From NCBI GenBank assembly GCA_022600605.1, contig JAHZKD010000160.1:1-38485 (forward strand): a stretch of DNA of 38,485 nucleotides. Direction: 5' to 3'. Source of the stretch: Actinomycetes bacterium. Its GTDB lineage: Bacteria; Actinomycetota; Actinomycetes; Mycobacteriales; Mycobacteriaceae. Position 1 is the stretch's first letter. Every line of letters starts with the position of its first letter. This document shows positions 23,841 through 33,217 of the stretch, piece by piece. The notes under the pieces were generated by a model. It was not told where the DNA came from. It saw nothing but the letters and a program-made list of their open reading frames with translations, and searched no databases. Position numbers and translations under genes: made by a program.

Positions 23841-25558
23841 GGTTCGATCGGGATCCTGCGCAGCGCGCCCGGCGCCTCGGCGGGTACGACCGGGTTCGCC
23901 GGGGCGATGGGCGCGAGGCGCCGATACGGCTCACCCTGAGTGGGGCGGAGATCCTCCTCGCCCTTGTTCGGCCACAGCGCAGCTGCCCGCTCAGCCTGGG
24001 CAGTGATCGAAAGCGATGGGTTCACACCGAGATTGGCCGAGACTGCCGCACCATCCATGACCGACAGCGTGGGGTAGCCGTAGACCCGCTGATAGGGATC
24101 AATCACGCCGTTCTCGGAACTATCACCGATCGCAGCGCCACCGAGGAAATGGGCTGTGAGCGGGACGTTGAACAATTCGCCCCAGGTCCCACCAGCGACA
24201 CCGTCGATCTTCTTCGCGATGCGACGAGTGACTTCGTTGCCCGCCGGGATCCACGTCGGATTCGGTTCCCCGTGGCCCTGTTTGCTGTCCAGTAGGCGAA
24301 ATCCGAGCTTGGTTTTGCGGGTGAACGTGGTGATCGAGTTGTCCAGATGCTGCATCACAAGAGCGATTACGGTGCGCTCACTCCACTGACGCGGGTTGAG
24401 CACCCGCAGCGTGCCCTTCGGGTCGGCCTTCACACCCCGGAGCAATTGCTTCCAGCGCGGGACGTCGGTGCCCTGCGGCCCGGCACCGTCGGTCATCAGC
24501 GTCTGCAACAACCCCATCGCGTTGGAGCCCTTGCCGTAGCGGACCGGTTCTACATGAGTGTCGGCCGTCGGGTGAATGGACGAGGTGATGGCCACACCGT
24601 GCGTCAAGTCCAGGTCGTCGCCGGCTTCGAAGCGCGCCGCCCCGACGATGGACTCCGAGTTGGTTCGCGTCAGCACGCCGAGTCGATCGGACAGCTTCGG
24701 CAACGCACCCCCATCCCGCATCTTGAACAGCAGCTTCTGCGTGCCGTAAGTTCCGGCCGCAAGAATCACGTGACGCGCCGTGAAGGTCTTGCGCCGCCGG
24801 CGCAGCTTGCCCCCGGTTCGCGCGGTACCTACCTCCCAGAGCCCGTCGGCACGTTGGTGAAATTCCTTGACCATGGTCAGCGGATGCACTTGAGCTCCAG
24901 CAGATTCCGCGAGCCCGAGGTAGTTCTTCACGAGGGTGTTCTTGGCGCCGTACCGGCAACCTGTCATGCAGGAACCACACTCGGTGCAGCCGGTGCGCTC
25001 CGGCCCCGCCCCACCGAAGTAGGGATCCTCCACGGTCTTGCCCGGTATCTTCCCGCCGTCGGTGCCGAAGAACACTCCGACCGGCGTCGCGACGAAGGTG
25101 TCACCGACACCCATGTCCTCGGCGACCTCCTTCATGATCCGGTCCGCGTCGGTGAACGTCGGGTTCTCGACTACACCTAGCATCCGCTGGGCCTGCTCGT
25201 AATGCGGCATGAGCTCAGCACGCCAGTCGGTGATGTTCTTCCACTGCAGATCCTCAAAGAACGGCTCCGGTGGCACGTACAACGTGTTGGCGTAGTTCAG
25301 CGATCCGCCGCCGACCCCTGCGCCCGCTAGGATCATGACGTTGCGCAACAGGTGGATGCGTTGGATGCCGTACATACCGAATTGCGGCGCCCACAGAAAC
25401 TTGCGCAAGTTCCAAGAGGTCTTGGCGAAGTCCTCGTCGGTGAACCGACGACCTGCTTCCAGCACGCCGACTCGGTAGCCCTTTTCGGTGAGCCTCAACG
25501 CGCTGACGCTACCGCCGAACCCCGAGCCGATGATGATCACGTCATAGTCAGGCTCCAT
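23822..25558 (-). CDS. choD: cholesterol oxidase-type GMC oxidoreductase (ChoD)
   Basis: The 578-residue flavoenzyme starts with the FAD-binding motif DVIIIGSGFGGSVSA. It has the GMC-family AGAGVGGGSLNYANTLY segment and the C-terminal HFLGGAAIG...VYGYP...DGAAVSANLGVNPSL active-site region. It matches M. tuberculosis ChoD (Rv3409c, also 578 residues). A Cys-rich loop CTECGSCMTGCRYGAKN resembles an iron-sulfur ligand motif and is conserved in this subgroup, unlike secreted Streptomyces cholesterol oxidases. No signal peptide is visible. Substrate assignment as 3-beta-hydroxysterol follows the family name; some studies doubt that mycobacterial ChoD is the main cholesterol-degrading enzyme. Confidence 0.93.
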   Translation of the reverse strand: MEPDYDVIIIGSGFGGSVSALRLTEKGYRVGVLEAGRRFTDEDFAKTSWNLRKFLWAPQFGMYGIQRIHLLRNVMILAGAGVGGGSLNYANTLYVPPEPFFEDLQWKNITDWRAELMPHYEQAQRMLGVVENPTFTDADRIMKEVAEDMGVGDTFVATPVGVFFGTDGGKIPGKTVEDPYFGGAGPERTGCTECGSCMTGCRYGAKNTLVKNYLGLAESAGAQVHPLTMVKEFHQRADGLWEVGTARTGGKLRRRRKTFTARHVILAAGTYGTQKLLFKMRDGGALPKLSDRLGVLTRTNSESIVGAARFEAGDDLDLTHGVAITSSIHPTADTHVEPVRYGKGSNAMGLLQTLMTDGAGPQGTDVPRWKQLLRGVKADPKGTLRVLNPRQWSERTVIALVMQHLDNSITTFTRKTKLGFRLLDSKQGHGEPNPTWIPAGNEVTRRIAKKIDGVAGGTWGELFNVPLTAHFLGGAAIGDSSENGVIDPYQRVYGYPTLSVMDGAAVSANLGVNPSLSITAQAERAAALWPNKGEEDLRPTQGEPYRRLAPIAPANPVVPAEAPGALRRIPIEPVSSTG

Positions 25559-25614
25559 TAAGACAGTATGAACTTACCCGTCGGTAATATGCTAGAGAGT
25601 CGACCCTAACTTTC

Positions 25615-25704
25615 GGTTGCCGCACGGTCGGTTGCCGCGCGATCGGTCGCCGCGCGATCGGACGCCGCGCGATCGAACGCCACGTGATCGAACGCCAAGT
25701 GACC
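25615..25704. repeat. six 15-bp tandem repeats
   Basis: Degenerate units of the form GGTTGCCGCGCGATC are at 25615, 25630, 25645, 25660, 25675 and 25690. The first four are nearly identical and the last two diverge. They lie in the 278-bp gap upstream of the DUF559-like gene and downstream (antisense) of the choD start. Confidence 0.85.
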
Positions 25705-25724
25705 ATGGCCGAACGCAAACGTGG

Positions 25725-25775
25725 TCGAACGTGAACATGCTTTCACTCCCACGTTCGAGAATGAAGGTATCTTCA
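25725..25775. repeat. nested inverted repeats upstream of the DUF559-like gene
   Basis: TCGAACGTG (25725-25733) pairs perfectly with CACGTTCGA (25750-25758). Inside them GTGAA (25731-25735) pairs with TTCAC (25742-25746). Just downstream, TGAAG-GTAT-CTTCA (25762-25775) is a third dyad, followed by CGCTCG. The last resembles two dyads placed after the gene (26757-26772 and 26787-26802). The outer arms contain LexA-like half sites but with 16-base spacing, so this is not an SOS box. Confidence 0.7.
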
Positions 25776-25836
25776 CGCTCGTGCTGGCTGCGCCGAGGCG
25801 GCGCCGCATGTCAGAGCCGGTCGGCACACTCGCCGC

Positions 25837-26702
25837 ATGGGGGAACCATTCGTGGGCAGTGCAGCCATCGCAGCAGGTATGACCTGGGGTGAGCTGCAAC
25901 GCAATTACACGCGGATCTTTCGGGATGTGTACATCCACGCCGACGCCGATGTCACCCCCGTCACGCGCGCGCGGGCGGGTTGGCTGTGGTCCGGGCGGAA
26001 CGCGATAGTCGCCGGACTGTCGGCAGCGGCCATCCACGGCAGCAAGTGGGTCGATGCACAGTCGCCGATCGAACTGATCCACCACAATCGGCATCGCCTG
26101 GCCGGCATGCGCGTCTGGGGTGATCGCATCAACGACGACGAAATTATCCGGATTGACGGGATGGGGGTGACGACGCCGGACCGGACCGCATTGGACCTCG
26201 CGTGCTGGCACCCGCGACGGGCGGCGACAGCTGCAGTCGACGCATTAATGCAGGCAACCGCGCTGCGGATCGCCGATGTCGAGGAGATCGCGGAACGGTA
26301 CCGCGGGCGACGGGGCATTGTGAGGGCCCGCGCGGTGCTGCGTTCAGCCGATAGTGGCGCGCAATCCCCGCAAGAGACCTACCTACGACTACTGCTGATT
26401 GACGACGGACTCCCCCACCGCAGACGCAGATCCCCGTTCTGGGTGACAACGGTTCGGTGGTCGCCTACCTCGACATGGGGTGGCCGGATCTCATGGTCGC
26501 CGTTGAGTACGACGGAGAGCAACACCGCACCAACCGGTCCCAGTACAGCTGGGATGTGAAGCGACTGGAAATGGCCCAGCGGCGAGGGTGGATAGTCGTC
26601 CGGGTGCTCGCCGGGGACAAGCCGAAGGACACTCTGCACAGAGTTCGCGCCGCCCGCTCGCGCCGCGTGAAGGTGTCCGCCGCCTCCCACCGGCCAGCGT
26701 GA
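25837..26702 (+). pseudogene. frameshifted DUF559 / type IV TA AbiEi-like protein
   Basis: Two reading frames together make one protein of a family common in mycobacteria: an AbiEi-like N-terminal part (FVGSAAIAAGMTWGELQ, TTPDRTALDLACWHPR, ERYRGRRGIVRARAVL, SPQETYLRLLLIDDGLP) and a C-terminal DUF559/Vsr-like nuclease fold (YLDMGWPDLMVAVEYDGEQH, GWIVVRVLAGD). The first frame breaks in the C5 tract at 26412-26416. Reading on in the -1 frame gives P-Q-T-Q-I-P-V-L-G-D-N-G-S-V-V-A, which joins the conserved C-terminus. One lost C (six to five) explains it; a -1 slip on CTC-CCC-CAC or a sequencing error are alternatives. The gene is inserted between choD and guaB3, which are adjacent in M. tuberculosis, and is flanked by repeats on both sides. 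Confidence 0.82.
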
Positions 26703-26753
26703 AGGTCGGCGCCTCCCACCGGCCAGCGTGAAGGTCGGCGCCTCCCACCGGCC
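26665..26753. repeat. three 29-bp tandem repeats
   Basis: Units starting AGCGTGAAGGTCGGCGCCTC lie at 26696-26724 and 26725-26753, with an earlier diverged copy from 26665. The first overlaps the end of the DUF559-like frame, so the C-terminal residues of that protein are repeat-derived. Confidence 0.88.
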
Positions 26754-26756
26754 AGC

Positions 26757-26802
26757 GTGAAGGTGTCTTCACGGCTAGGCCCCAATGTGAAGCTGCCTTC
26801 AC
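26757..26802. repeat. two GTGAAG-N4-CTTCAC palindromes
   Basis: GTGAAG-GTGT-CTTCAC (26757-26772) and GTGAAG-CTGC-CTTCAC (26787-26802) are perfect 6-base dyads, the second followed by GCTCGG. Each could form a short hairpin in RNA. The 15 bases between them show nothing else. Confidence 0.85.
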
Positions 26803-26905
26803 GCTCGGCGGGGACCGACCGTGGAGATCGCTCAGCGGGGACCGACCGCGGAGATCGCTCGCCGGGGACCGACCACGGGGACGCTCAGCGGGGACCGACC
26901 GCCCG
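26802..26905. repeat. four ~27-bp tandem repeats downstream of guaB3
   Basis: Units beginning CGCTCNGCGGGGACCGACC start at 26802, 26829, 26856 and 26882; the last is diverged at its end. They fill the space up to the guaB3 stop at 26932, so any guaB3 terminator must lie within repeats. Confidence 0.85.
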
Positions 26906-26931
26906 GGGCATTCAGGCCAAAACTGCAGCGG

Positions 26932-28068
26932 TCAGCGTCCGACCGTCAACCCGACCTTCTGGAACTCCTTGAGGTCGCAGTAGCCGGCCTTTGCCATCGC
27001 CCTGCTCAGACCTCCGACAAGGTTGAGCGAGCCGAACGGATCGTCGGACGGCCCGGTCAGCACTTTCTCAAGGGACGGCCGTATACCGCTGGCCACCTCT
27101 AGCAGCGCGCCGCGCGGCAGCGATGGGTGAGCTGCGGCCGAGGGCCAGAACCAGCCTCCCCCGAGCGCTTCCACGGACGAGGCCAGTGGAGTGCCGAGCA
27201 CCACGGCATCCGCGCCACAGGCAATAGCCTTCGCCAGGTCGCCCGATGTGTGGATATCGCCGTCGGCGAGGACGTGAACGTATCGTCCGCCCGTCTCGTC
27301 GAGGTACTCTCGCCGCGCTGCCGCGGCATCAGCGATGGCCGTGGCCATCGGCACACTGATCCCCAAGACCTCGTCGCTGGTAGTGACCCCATCGGTGGAG
27401 CCGTATCCGACGATCACCCCGGCCGCGCCGGTGCGCATCAGGTGCAATGCGGTCCGGTGGTCGAGTACCCCGCCGGCGACCACCGGCACGTCGAGCCCAG
27501 AAATGAAGGTCTTCAGGTTGAGGGGCTCGGCGTCCTGCGCAACGCGCTCCGCAGAGATGATCGTGCCCTGGATAACCAGCAGGTCGATCCCCGCCGACAC
27601 CAGGGTAGGCGTCAACGCCTGTGCGTTCTGCGGGCTGATGCGCACCGCAGTAGTCACCCCGGCATCGCGGATCCGCGCGACAGCCGCGCCGAGAAGGTCG
27701 GGATCTATTGGCGCCGAATGCAATTGCTGCAGCAGCCGGATGGACTCCGACGGGTAGGACTCTTTGTCGGCCACCTCAAGCACCTGGGCGATCTTGTCGC
27801 CGACGTCCGCGTGCCGCCCGATCAAGCCCTCTCCGTTGAGTACGCCGAGACCTCCGAGACGTCCAAGCTTGATGGCGAACTCCACCGAGACCAGTGCGTC
27901 CGTGGGATGCGCGACCACCGGAATCTCGAATCGGTACGCATCGAGCTGCCACGCTGTGGAGACATCCTTCGACGAGCGTGTGCGACGAGACGGCACGATG
28001 TTGATGTCACTGAGTTCATAGGTTCGGCGCGCAGTCCTGCCCATGCCGATTTCGACCATGTCACGCAT
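26932..28068 (-). CDS. guaB3: GuaB3, IMP dehydrogenase-family protein
   Basis: The 378-residue (beta/alpha)8-barrel protein belongs to the IMPDH/GMPR superfamily, without CBS domains, and matches M. tuberculosis GuaB3 (Rv3410c) almost throughout (ELSDINIVPSRRTRSSKDVS, VLADGDIHTSGDLAKAIACGADAV). At the position of the IMPDH catalytic loop GSICTTR it has GYGSTDGVTTSDE, with no Cys, so ordinary IMP dehydrogenase chemistry is doubtful; its role in mycobacteria is unsettled. ATG 28068 has AAGGA nine bases upstream and is preferred to the ATG at 28059, where the M. tuberculosis annotation starts. It lies 31 bp downstream of guaB2, probably in one operon. Confidence 0.93.
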   Translation of the reverse strand: MRDMVEIGMGRTARRTYELSDINIVPSRRTRSSKDVSTAWQLDAYRFEIPVVAHPTDALVSVEFAIKLGRLGGLGVLNGEGLIGRHADVGDKIAQVLEVADKESYPSESIRLLQQLHSAPIDPDLLGAAVARIRDAGVTTAVRISPQNAQALTPTLVSAGIDLLVIQGTIISAERVAQDAEPLNLKTFISGLDVPVVAGGVLDHRTALHLMRTGAAGVIVGYGSTDGVTTSDEVLGISVPMATAIADAAAARREYLDETGGRYVHVLADGDIHTSGDLAKAIACGADAVVLGTPLASSVEALGGGWFWPSAAAHPSLPRGALLEVASGIRPSLEKVLTGPSDDPFGSLNLVGGLSRAMAKAGYCDLKEFQKVGLTVGR

Positions 28069-28099
28069 GCTGATCAGTCCTTGACTGGGCCGGGGGCCC

Positions 28100-29680
<1,581 letters not shown>

Positions 29681-29810
29681 TCAGCCTCCAGTAACAGATG
29701 CGGCCAGGCACAGACTCGACCTGAATGCCACATCTTATCGGCAACGAACTTGGGGTTTCGGTTCGCCCGACGTGCTGCCCAACCGCTGGCGCGATACCTG
29801 GGGAGCTGCG

Positions 29811-29816
29811 TAGTCT
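29811..29816 (+). promoter_or_regulatory. -10 element for a predicted leaderless DUF5319 transcript
   Basis: TAGTCT ends seven bases before GTG 29824, the spacing expected if transcription starts at the start codon. No Shine-Dalgarno sequence is placed for this start, which supports leaderless translation. Confidence 0.45.
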
Positions 29817-29823
29817 TGGGGTC

Positions 29824-30228
29824 GTGCGAGACCATCTGCCACCAGGATTGCCTCCCGACCCGTTCGCCGACGACCCGGCCGACCCGTCGGCGGTGCTCGA
29901 CGCTCTGGAGCCGGGGCAACCGTTGGATGCACAAGAACGCATGGCGGTCGAAGCCGATCTCGCCGATCTCGCGGTCTACGAGGCATTACTGGTACTCAAG
30001 GGCATTCGCGGTCTGGTTGTCTGCTGTGACGAATGCCAGCAAGACCACTATCACGACTGGGACATGCTGCGCGCGAATCTGCTGCAGTTACTCGTAGACG
30101 GCACGGTCCGTCCGCACGAACCGGCATTCGACCCCGAACCCGATTCCTACGTGACGTGGGACTACTGCCGTGGTTACGCCGACGCCTCGCTCAATGAAGC
30201 GACGACGGAGTCCGACGGATATCGCTGA
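29824..30228 (+). CDS. DUF5319 protein (Rv3412)
   Basis: The small 134-residue acidic protein starts VRDHLPPGLPPDPFADDPADPS and contains the conserved block CCDECQQDHYHDWDMLRANL, with three Cys and two His that could bind a metal, then SYVTWDYCRGYADASLNE. It matches M. tuberculosis Rv3412 closely. Its function is unknown. GTG 29824 gives the length and N-terminus of Rv3412; the frame is open further upstream but overlaps the guaB2 promoter region. It is divergent from guaB2 and convergent with rsdA. Confidence 0.92.
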   Translation: MRDHLPPGLPPDPFADDPADPSAVLDALEPGQPLDAQERMAVEADLADLAVYEALLVLKGIRGLVVCCDECQQDHYHDWDMLRANLLQLLVDGTVRPHEPAFDPEPDSYVTWDYCRGYADASLNEATTESDGYR

Positions 30229-30271
30229 GAGCGCTAGCTCCACTTCCGCATCGGCTCGCGGTACCGGCTGC

Positions 30272-31690
30272 TTACGGCACCTCTATTAGCGTCGTGGTGG
30301 TTGGCACCCGCGCAGGTGTCGATGCCGGCGCCGGTCGTTGGGCCTGAGTAGTAGTTACCCGCGTAGGCGCTTGGGTTGTCCTGGGCGCTTGAGTTGCCGT
30401 GGGCGCCTGAGTTGCCGTGGGCGCTTGGGTTGCCGTGGGCGCCTGAGTTGCCGTGGGCGCCTGAGTTGCCGTGGGCGCTTGAGTTGCCGTGGGTGACGGC
30501 GCTGCCGCGGCCGGCGACGAAGACGGCACCGCCGCCGACGAAGGTGCGACAGCCGGTGATGACGAAACCGCTGCTGAAGAGGGTGCAGAAGATGGAGCTG
30601 CAGCCGACGTAGTTGTGGCGGCTGTTGACGGCGAGACACTCGTAGACGGCGACACGCTTGTCGACGCACTCGTAGACGGCGACGCACTCGCAGACGGCGA
30701 CGCACTCGCCGACGGTGACGCACTCGCCGACGGTGACGCACTCGCCGACGGTGAGGGTGCGCTCGCCGAGCTCGGGCTCGGCGATACAGCCGCCGAAGAC
30801 ACGGTGGCCTCCGACAGCGCAGTTGTCTCCGACGGGACACTGCTCTCAGGAATCGCAGCCGCCCGCTGAGGCACACTGTCCTCCGGAACCACAGCCGCCC
30901 CTGAAGGGACACTGCCCTCAGGAACCGCAGCCGCCCCCGAGGGGACATTGGCCTCCGGAAGCGAGGCTGTCCTTGGAGGCGCCGTCGTGAACACCGTGAT
31001 CGACCTATCCGACGGCGGGTTGGTGAGGGTAGCTGGGTCGATGTTCAGCGCCGGTATATCCGGGAACGTCGGCGGCGGCGCATCAGGGGCAATGGTGGCG
31101 GCCGCATCCTGAGCCTCGACCTTGACCGTCAATTCCTGCCACTGGGTGACTAGTTCCTCTTTGCTTTGAACGTCGTTGACCGTAGCCACCGTGGTGGTGA
31201 CCGTTTCCAGCTTGTCCTGAGCGGCCTGCCAGTCACCCTGCTCGATGAGCTGCTGCACCTCTGCCATCCCGGTCTGGGCAGCAAGGATCACCGCGTCGTC
31301 TCGCGTTGCCTGCTCACCGAACAACATGGTTCGCAACCCATACAGCGCGTCGCCTGGGCCGGTGCCGGCGACCACCGCGCCGAATCCGCCAAGGCATAAC
31401 ACTGCGGCAGCTGCCGAACCGACGACAGCCAAGGAGAACCGTCGGCGGCGGCCAACCGATCCGCTGTCCAGCACCCGGGCGGCCTCATCGACGGTGACCA
31501 ACTCCGACGCCGGAGTCTCGCGGACATCGTCGCGCCACCCTGCCAGCAGGGTCGCCAGTTCGGCCTCGCCGCGATCGGTCGGGTAGACCGGCTGCTGCGA
31601 TGCCAGCGCATCGAGGAGCTCATCGGTGCGATTGATCTCGTTGATTGAAGGGTCTCCACCATCGGCGGCCCAGCGTCCGAGGTCAGGCAT
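30272..31690 (-). CDS. rsdA: RsdA, anti-sigma-D factor with expanded extracytoplasmic tail
   Basis: The N-terminal cytoplasmic domain contains a sigma-D-binding helix region (NRTDELLDALASQ, AELATLLAGWRDDVRETPASELVTVDEA). One TM segment follows at about residues 85-110 (FSLAVVGSAAAAVLCLGGFGAVVAG), then a helical extracytoplasmic domain (GPGDALYGLRTMLFG, GDWQAAQDKLETV). This is the layout of M. tuberculosis RsdA (Rv3413c, about 300 residues). Here the protein has 472 residues because of a Ser/Pro/Thr/Ala tail of about 250 residues with three repeat types (VPSGAAxVPE, SPSASA, APTATQ). RsdA is degraded by regulated proteolysis to release SigD. ATG 31690 overlaps the sigD stop, which implies coupled synthesis. 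Confidence 0.9.
   Translation of the reverse strand: MPDLGRWAADGGDPSINEINRTDELLDALASQQPVYPTDRGEAELATLLAGWRDDVRETPASELVTVDEAARVLDSGSVGRRRRFSLAVVGSAAAAVLCLGGFGAVVAGTGPGDALYGLRTMLFGEQATRDDAVILAAQTGMAEVQQLIEQGDWQAAQDKLETVTTTVATVNDVQSKEELVTQWQELTVKVEAQDAAATIAPDAPPPTFPDIPALNIDPATLTNPPSDRSITVFTTAPPRTASLPEANVPSGAAAVPEGSVPSGAAVVPEDSVPQRAAAIPESSVPSETTALSEATVSSAAVSPSPSSASAPSPSASASPSASASPSASASPSASASPSTSASTSVSPSTSVSPSTAATTTSAAAPSSAPSSAAVSSSPAVAPSSAAVPSSSPAAAAPSPTATQAPTATQAPTATQAPTATQAPTATQAPTATQAPRTTQAPTRVTTTQAQRPAPASTPARVPTTTTLIEVP
30385..30492. repeat. six 18-bp tandem repeats in rsdA (APTATQ)
   Basis: GCGCTTGAGTTGCCGTGG and near-identical units start at 30385, 30403, 30421, 30439, 30457 and 30475. They encode six-residue APTATQ repeats near the C-terminus of RsdA. 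Confidence 0.93.
30663..30752. repeat. five 18-bp tandem repeats in rsdA (SPSASA)
   Basis: GACGCACTCGCCGACGGT-type units start at 30663, 30681, 30699, 30717 and 30735, the last three identical. They encode SPSASA hexapeptides in the extracytoplasmic tail; diverged copies continue towards 30615. Confidence 0.92.
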
Positions 31691-32261
31691 GGCCACCCCC
31701 AGTTGCCACAATTTCGGACTTCAGCCGGGCCAGCGCTCGGTGCTGCGCCACGCGCACCGCTCCCGCGGTGCTCCCCACGGCATCAGCAGTCTCCTCGGCA
31801 CTCATCCCTACGACGACACGCAGGACCAGGATCTCCCGCTGCTTCTCGGGGAGAATCTGCAGCAGCTCTTTCATCCGGGCTGACTGCTCGGAATCGATCG
31901 CCAGCTGTTCGGGCCCCGCCTCACCGGTCGAGCTTTCTGGGACGACATCCATCGGATCAGCCCGGTTACGCCCTGCAGCTCTGTGGGCGTCAGCAACCTT
32001 GTGTGCAGCGATGCCGTAAACAAAGGCCAGGAACGGTCGCCCCTGATCCTTGTAGCGCGGCAGCGCCGGGATGGCAGCCAAGCACACCTCCTTTGCAACG
32101 TCATCTGCTGAGAGACCGCTACGCTCCGTGGCCCCCACCCTCGCCCGGCAATACCGGACGATGATGGGGCGGATGGTCGCCAGCACCTCCTGGAGTGCGC
32201 CCCGATCGCCGTTTACTGCATCAGCAACGACAGAATCGAGACGTTCTCTCGAAATAGTCAT
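31683..32261 (-). CDS. sigD: ECF-type RNA polymerase sigma factor SigD
   Basis: The 192-residue sigma factor has region 2 (LQEVLATIRPIIVRYCRARV, AKEVCLAAIPALPRYKDQGRPFLAFVYGIAAHKVADAHRA) and a region 4 helix-turn-helix (LPEKQREILVLRVVVGMSAEETADAVG, AGAVRVAQHRALARLK). It matches M. tuberculosis SigD (Rv3414c), which acts in stationary phase and starvation. Its stop lies inside the first codons of rsdA (ATGCCTGA), the usual sigma/anti-sigma arrangement. GGAGAT about ten bases upstream can serve as ribosome-binding site. The 134-bp gap upstream holds no promoter I can defend. Confidence 0.95.
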   Translation of the reverse strand: MTISRERLDSVVADAVNGDRGALQEVLATIRPIIVRYCRARVGATERSGLSADDVAKEVCLAAIPALPRYKDQGRPFLAFVYGIAAHKVADAHRAAGRNRADPMDVVPESSTGEAGPEQLAIDSEQSARMKELLQILPEKQREILVLRVVVGMSAEETADAVGSTAGAVRVAQHRALARLKSEIVATGGGHA

Positions 32262-32395
32262 CGCTTACGCAATCTCCAGCGTTACGTCGAGGAAACACAT
32301 CCCGGTGGGGGGAGGTGGTTCTGCCGGCAGGCAGACGGCCCCACCACGCGGTGCGGCTCAGCTAAACAATAACGACCAGATGGGGCTCAACCCGG

Positions 32396-33217
32396 TTACC
32401 GCGGACACCACACGCCGCCCTGTCTGATCACGGTTTCGGCAGACATGTCACGGATCGCGGCGAGTTCGGCGTACGAATGCTGTTCGCTGCCGATATCTGC
32501 GAGCAGGTTGGCGACCGCCCAACGCAACGGGACCAGGCCAAACACCGCCGTCTGGAGCAGCGCTTTGTCGGCCGTGCGGCGCGATCCGTCGACGTCACCT
32601 CTGCTACATAGTGCCGCGGCCAGAATGACCTGTGACTTGACGCCGTGCCGCGCTGAGGCCAGGGTCTCGGCGAGTCGCATCGCACGTTCGGCCGCCGCCA
32701 CCGCGGCCATGCCGTCGCCGGTCACCATTGCTAGTTCGGCCGATACCCAGGCAAACCGCACGGGCAATCGGGCCGCCGCCGAATCGGTGACAAGCTCGGC
32801 CGCGTGCAGCAGGGCTCGCACGGAGGCAGCAAACCGCCGCACGCCCAGCGCGTCGGCGGCCAGCCCGATGAGCGCATCGGCGGAAGGGGCAGCGAAGCCA
32901 TTGGCCAGCGTCAGCGCCTGCCCGTCCAACGAACGGGCTCTGTCATGCCAACCGAGCTGACGCAGAAACGATGCTCGCGTACTGAAAGCCAACGAAGCTA
33001 GTGGAGCATTTGCCGCCGATGGCCCACTCGCCGCCAGCCGCTGGAGGTGCCCCAGGTCGGACAGCGCAGTGCCGTAATGACCCTGCCCACCTGCGGCCAC
33101 CGCACGCAACCACAGCTCGTGTGGTGTCGCGGCAGGCGGCAGCGGCCAGCACCCCGGGTTGCTACCGAACGCCACGTCCTCCAGGTCGACTGCGGCCGAT
33201 ACCGGGCTCTTGCTCAT
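32396..33217 (-). CDS. conserved helical-repeat protein (Rv3415c)
   Basis: The 273-residue protein, rich in Ala and Leu, resembles M. tuberculosis Rv3415c. Regularly spaced helices of about 34-40 residues (LWLRAVAAGGQGHYGTALSDL, RASFLRQLGWHDRARSLDGQA, AERAMRLAETLASARHGVK) suggest TPR-like repeats, but no exact TPR consensus is clear. The C-terminus ends in CPR. Function is unknown; in mycobacteria it lies between sigD and whiB3, suggesting a link to starvation or redox response. It is divergent from whiB3 across a 389-bp gap. Confidence 0.82.
   Translation of the reverse strand: MSKSPVSAAVDLEDVAFGSNPGCWPLPPAATPHELWLRAVAAGGQGHYGTALSDLGHLQRLAASGPSAANAPLASLAFSTRASFLRQLGWHDRARSLDGQALTLANGFAAPSADALIGLAADALGVRRFAASVRALLHAAELVTDSAAARLPVRFAWVSAELAMVTGDGMAAVAAAERAMRLAETLASARHGVKSQVILAAALCSRGDVDGSRRTADKALLQTAVFGLVPLRWAVANLLADIGSEQHSYAELAAIRDMSAETVIRQGGVWCPR

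Noticed and set aside
25725..25758. LexA box upstream of the DUF559-like gene
   Set aside because: The arms contain TCGAAC and GTTCGA, but the half sites are separated by far more than four bases.
30489..30869. Plus-strand Asp/Gly/Ala-rich frame opposite rsdA
   Set aside because: It is the reverse complement of the SPSASA repeats; rsdA has a TM segment and an anti-sigma domain on the other strand.
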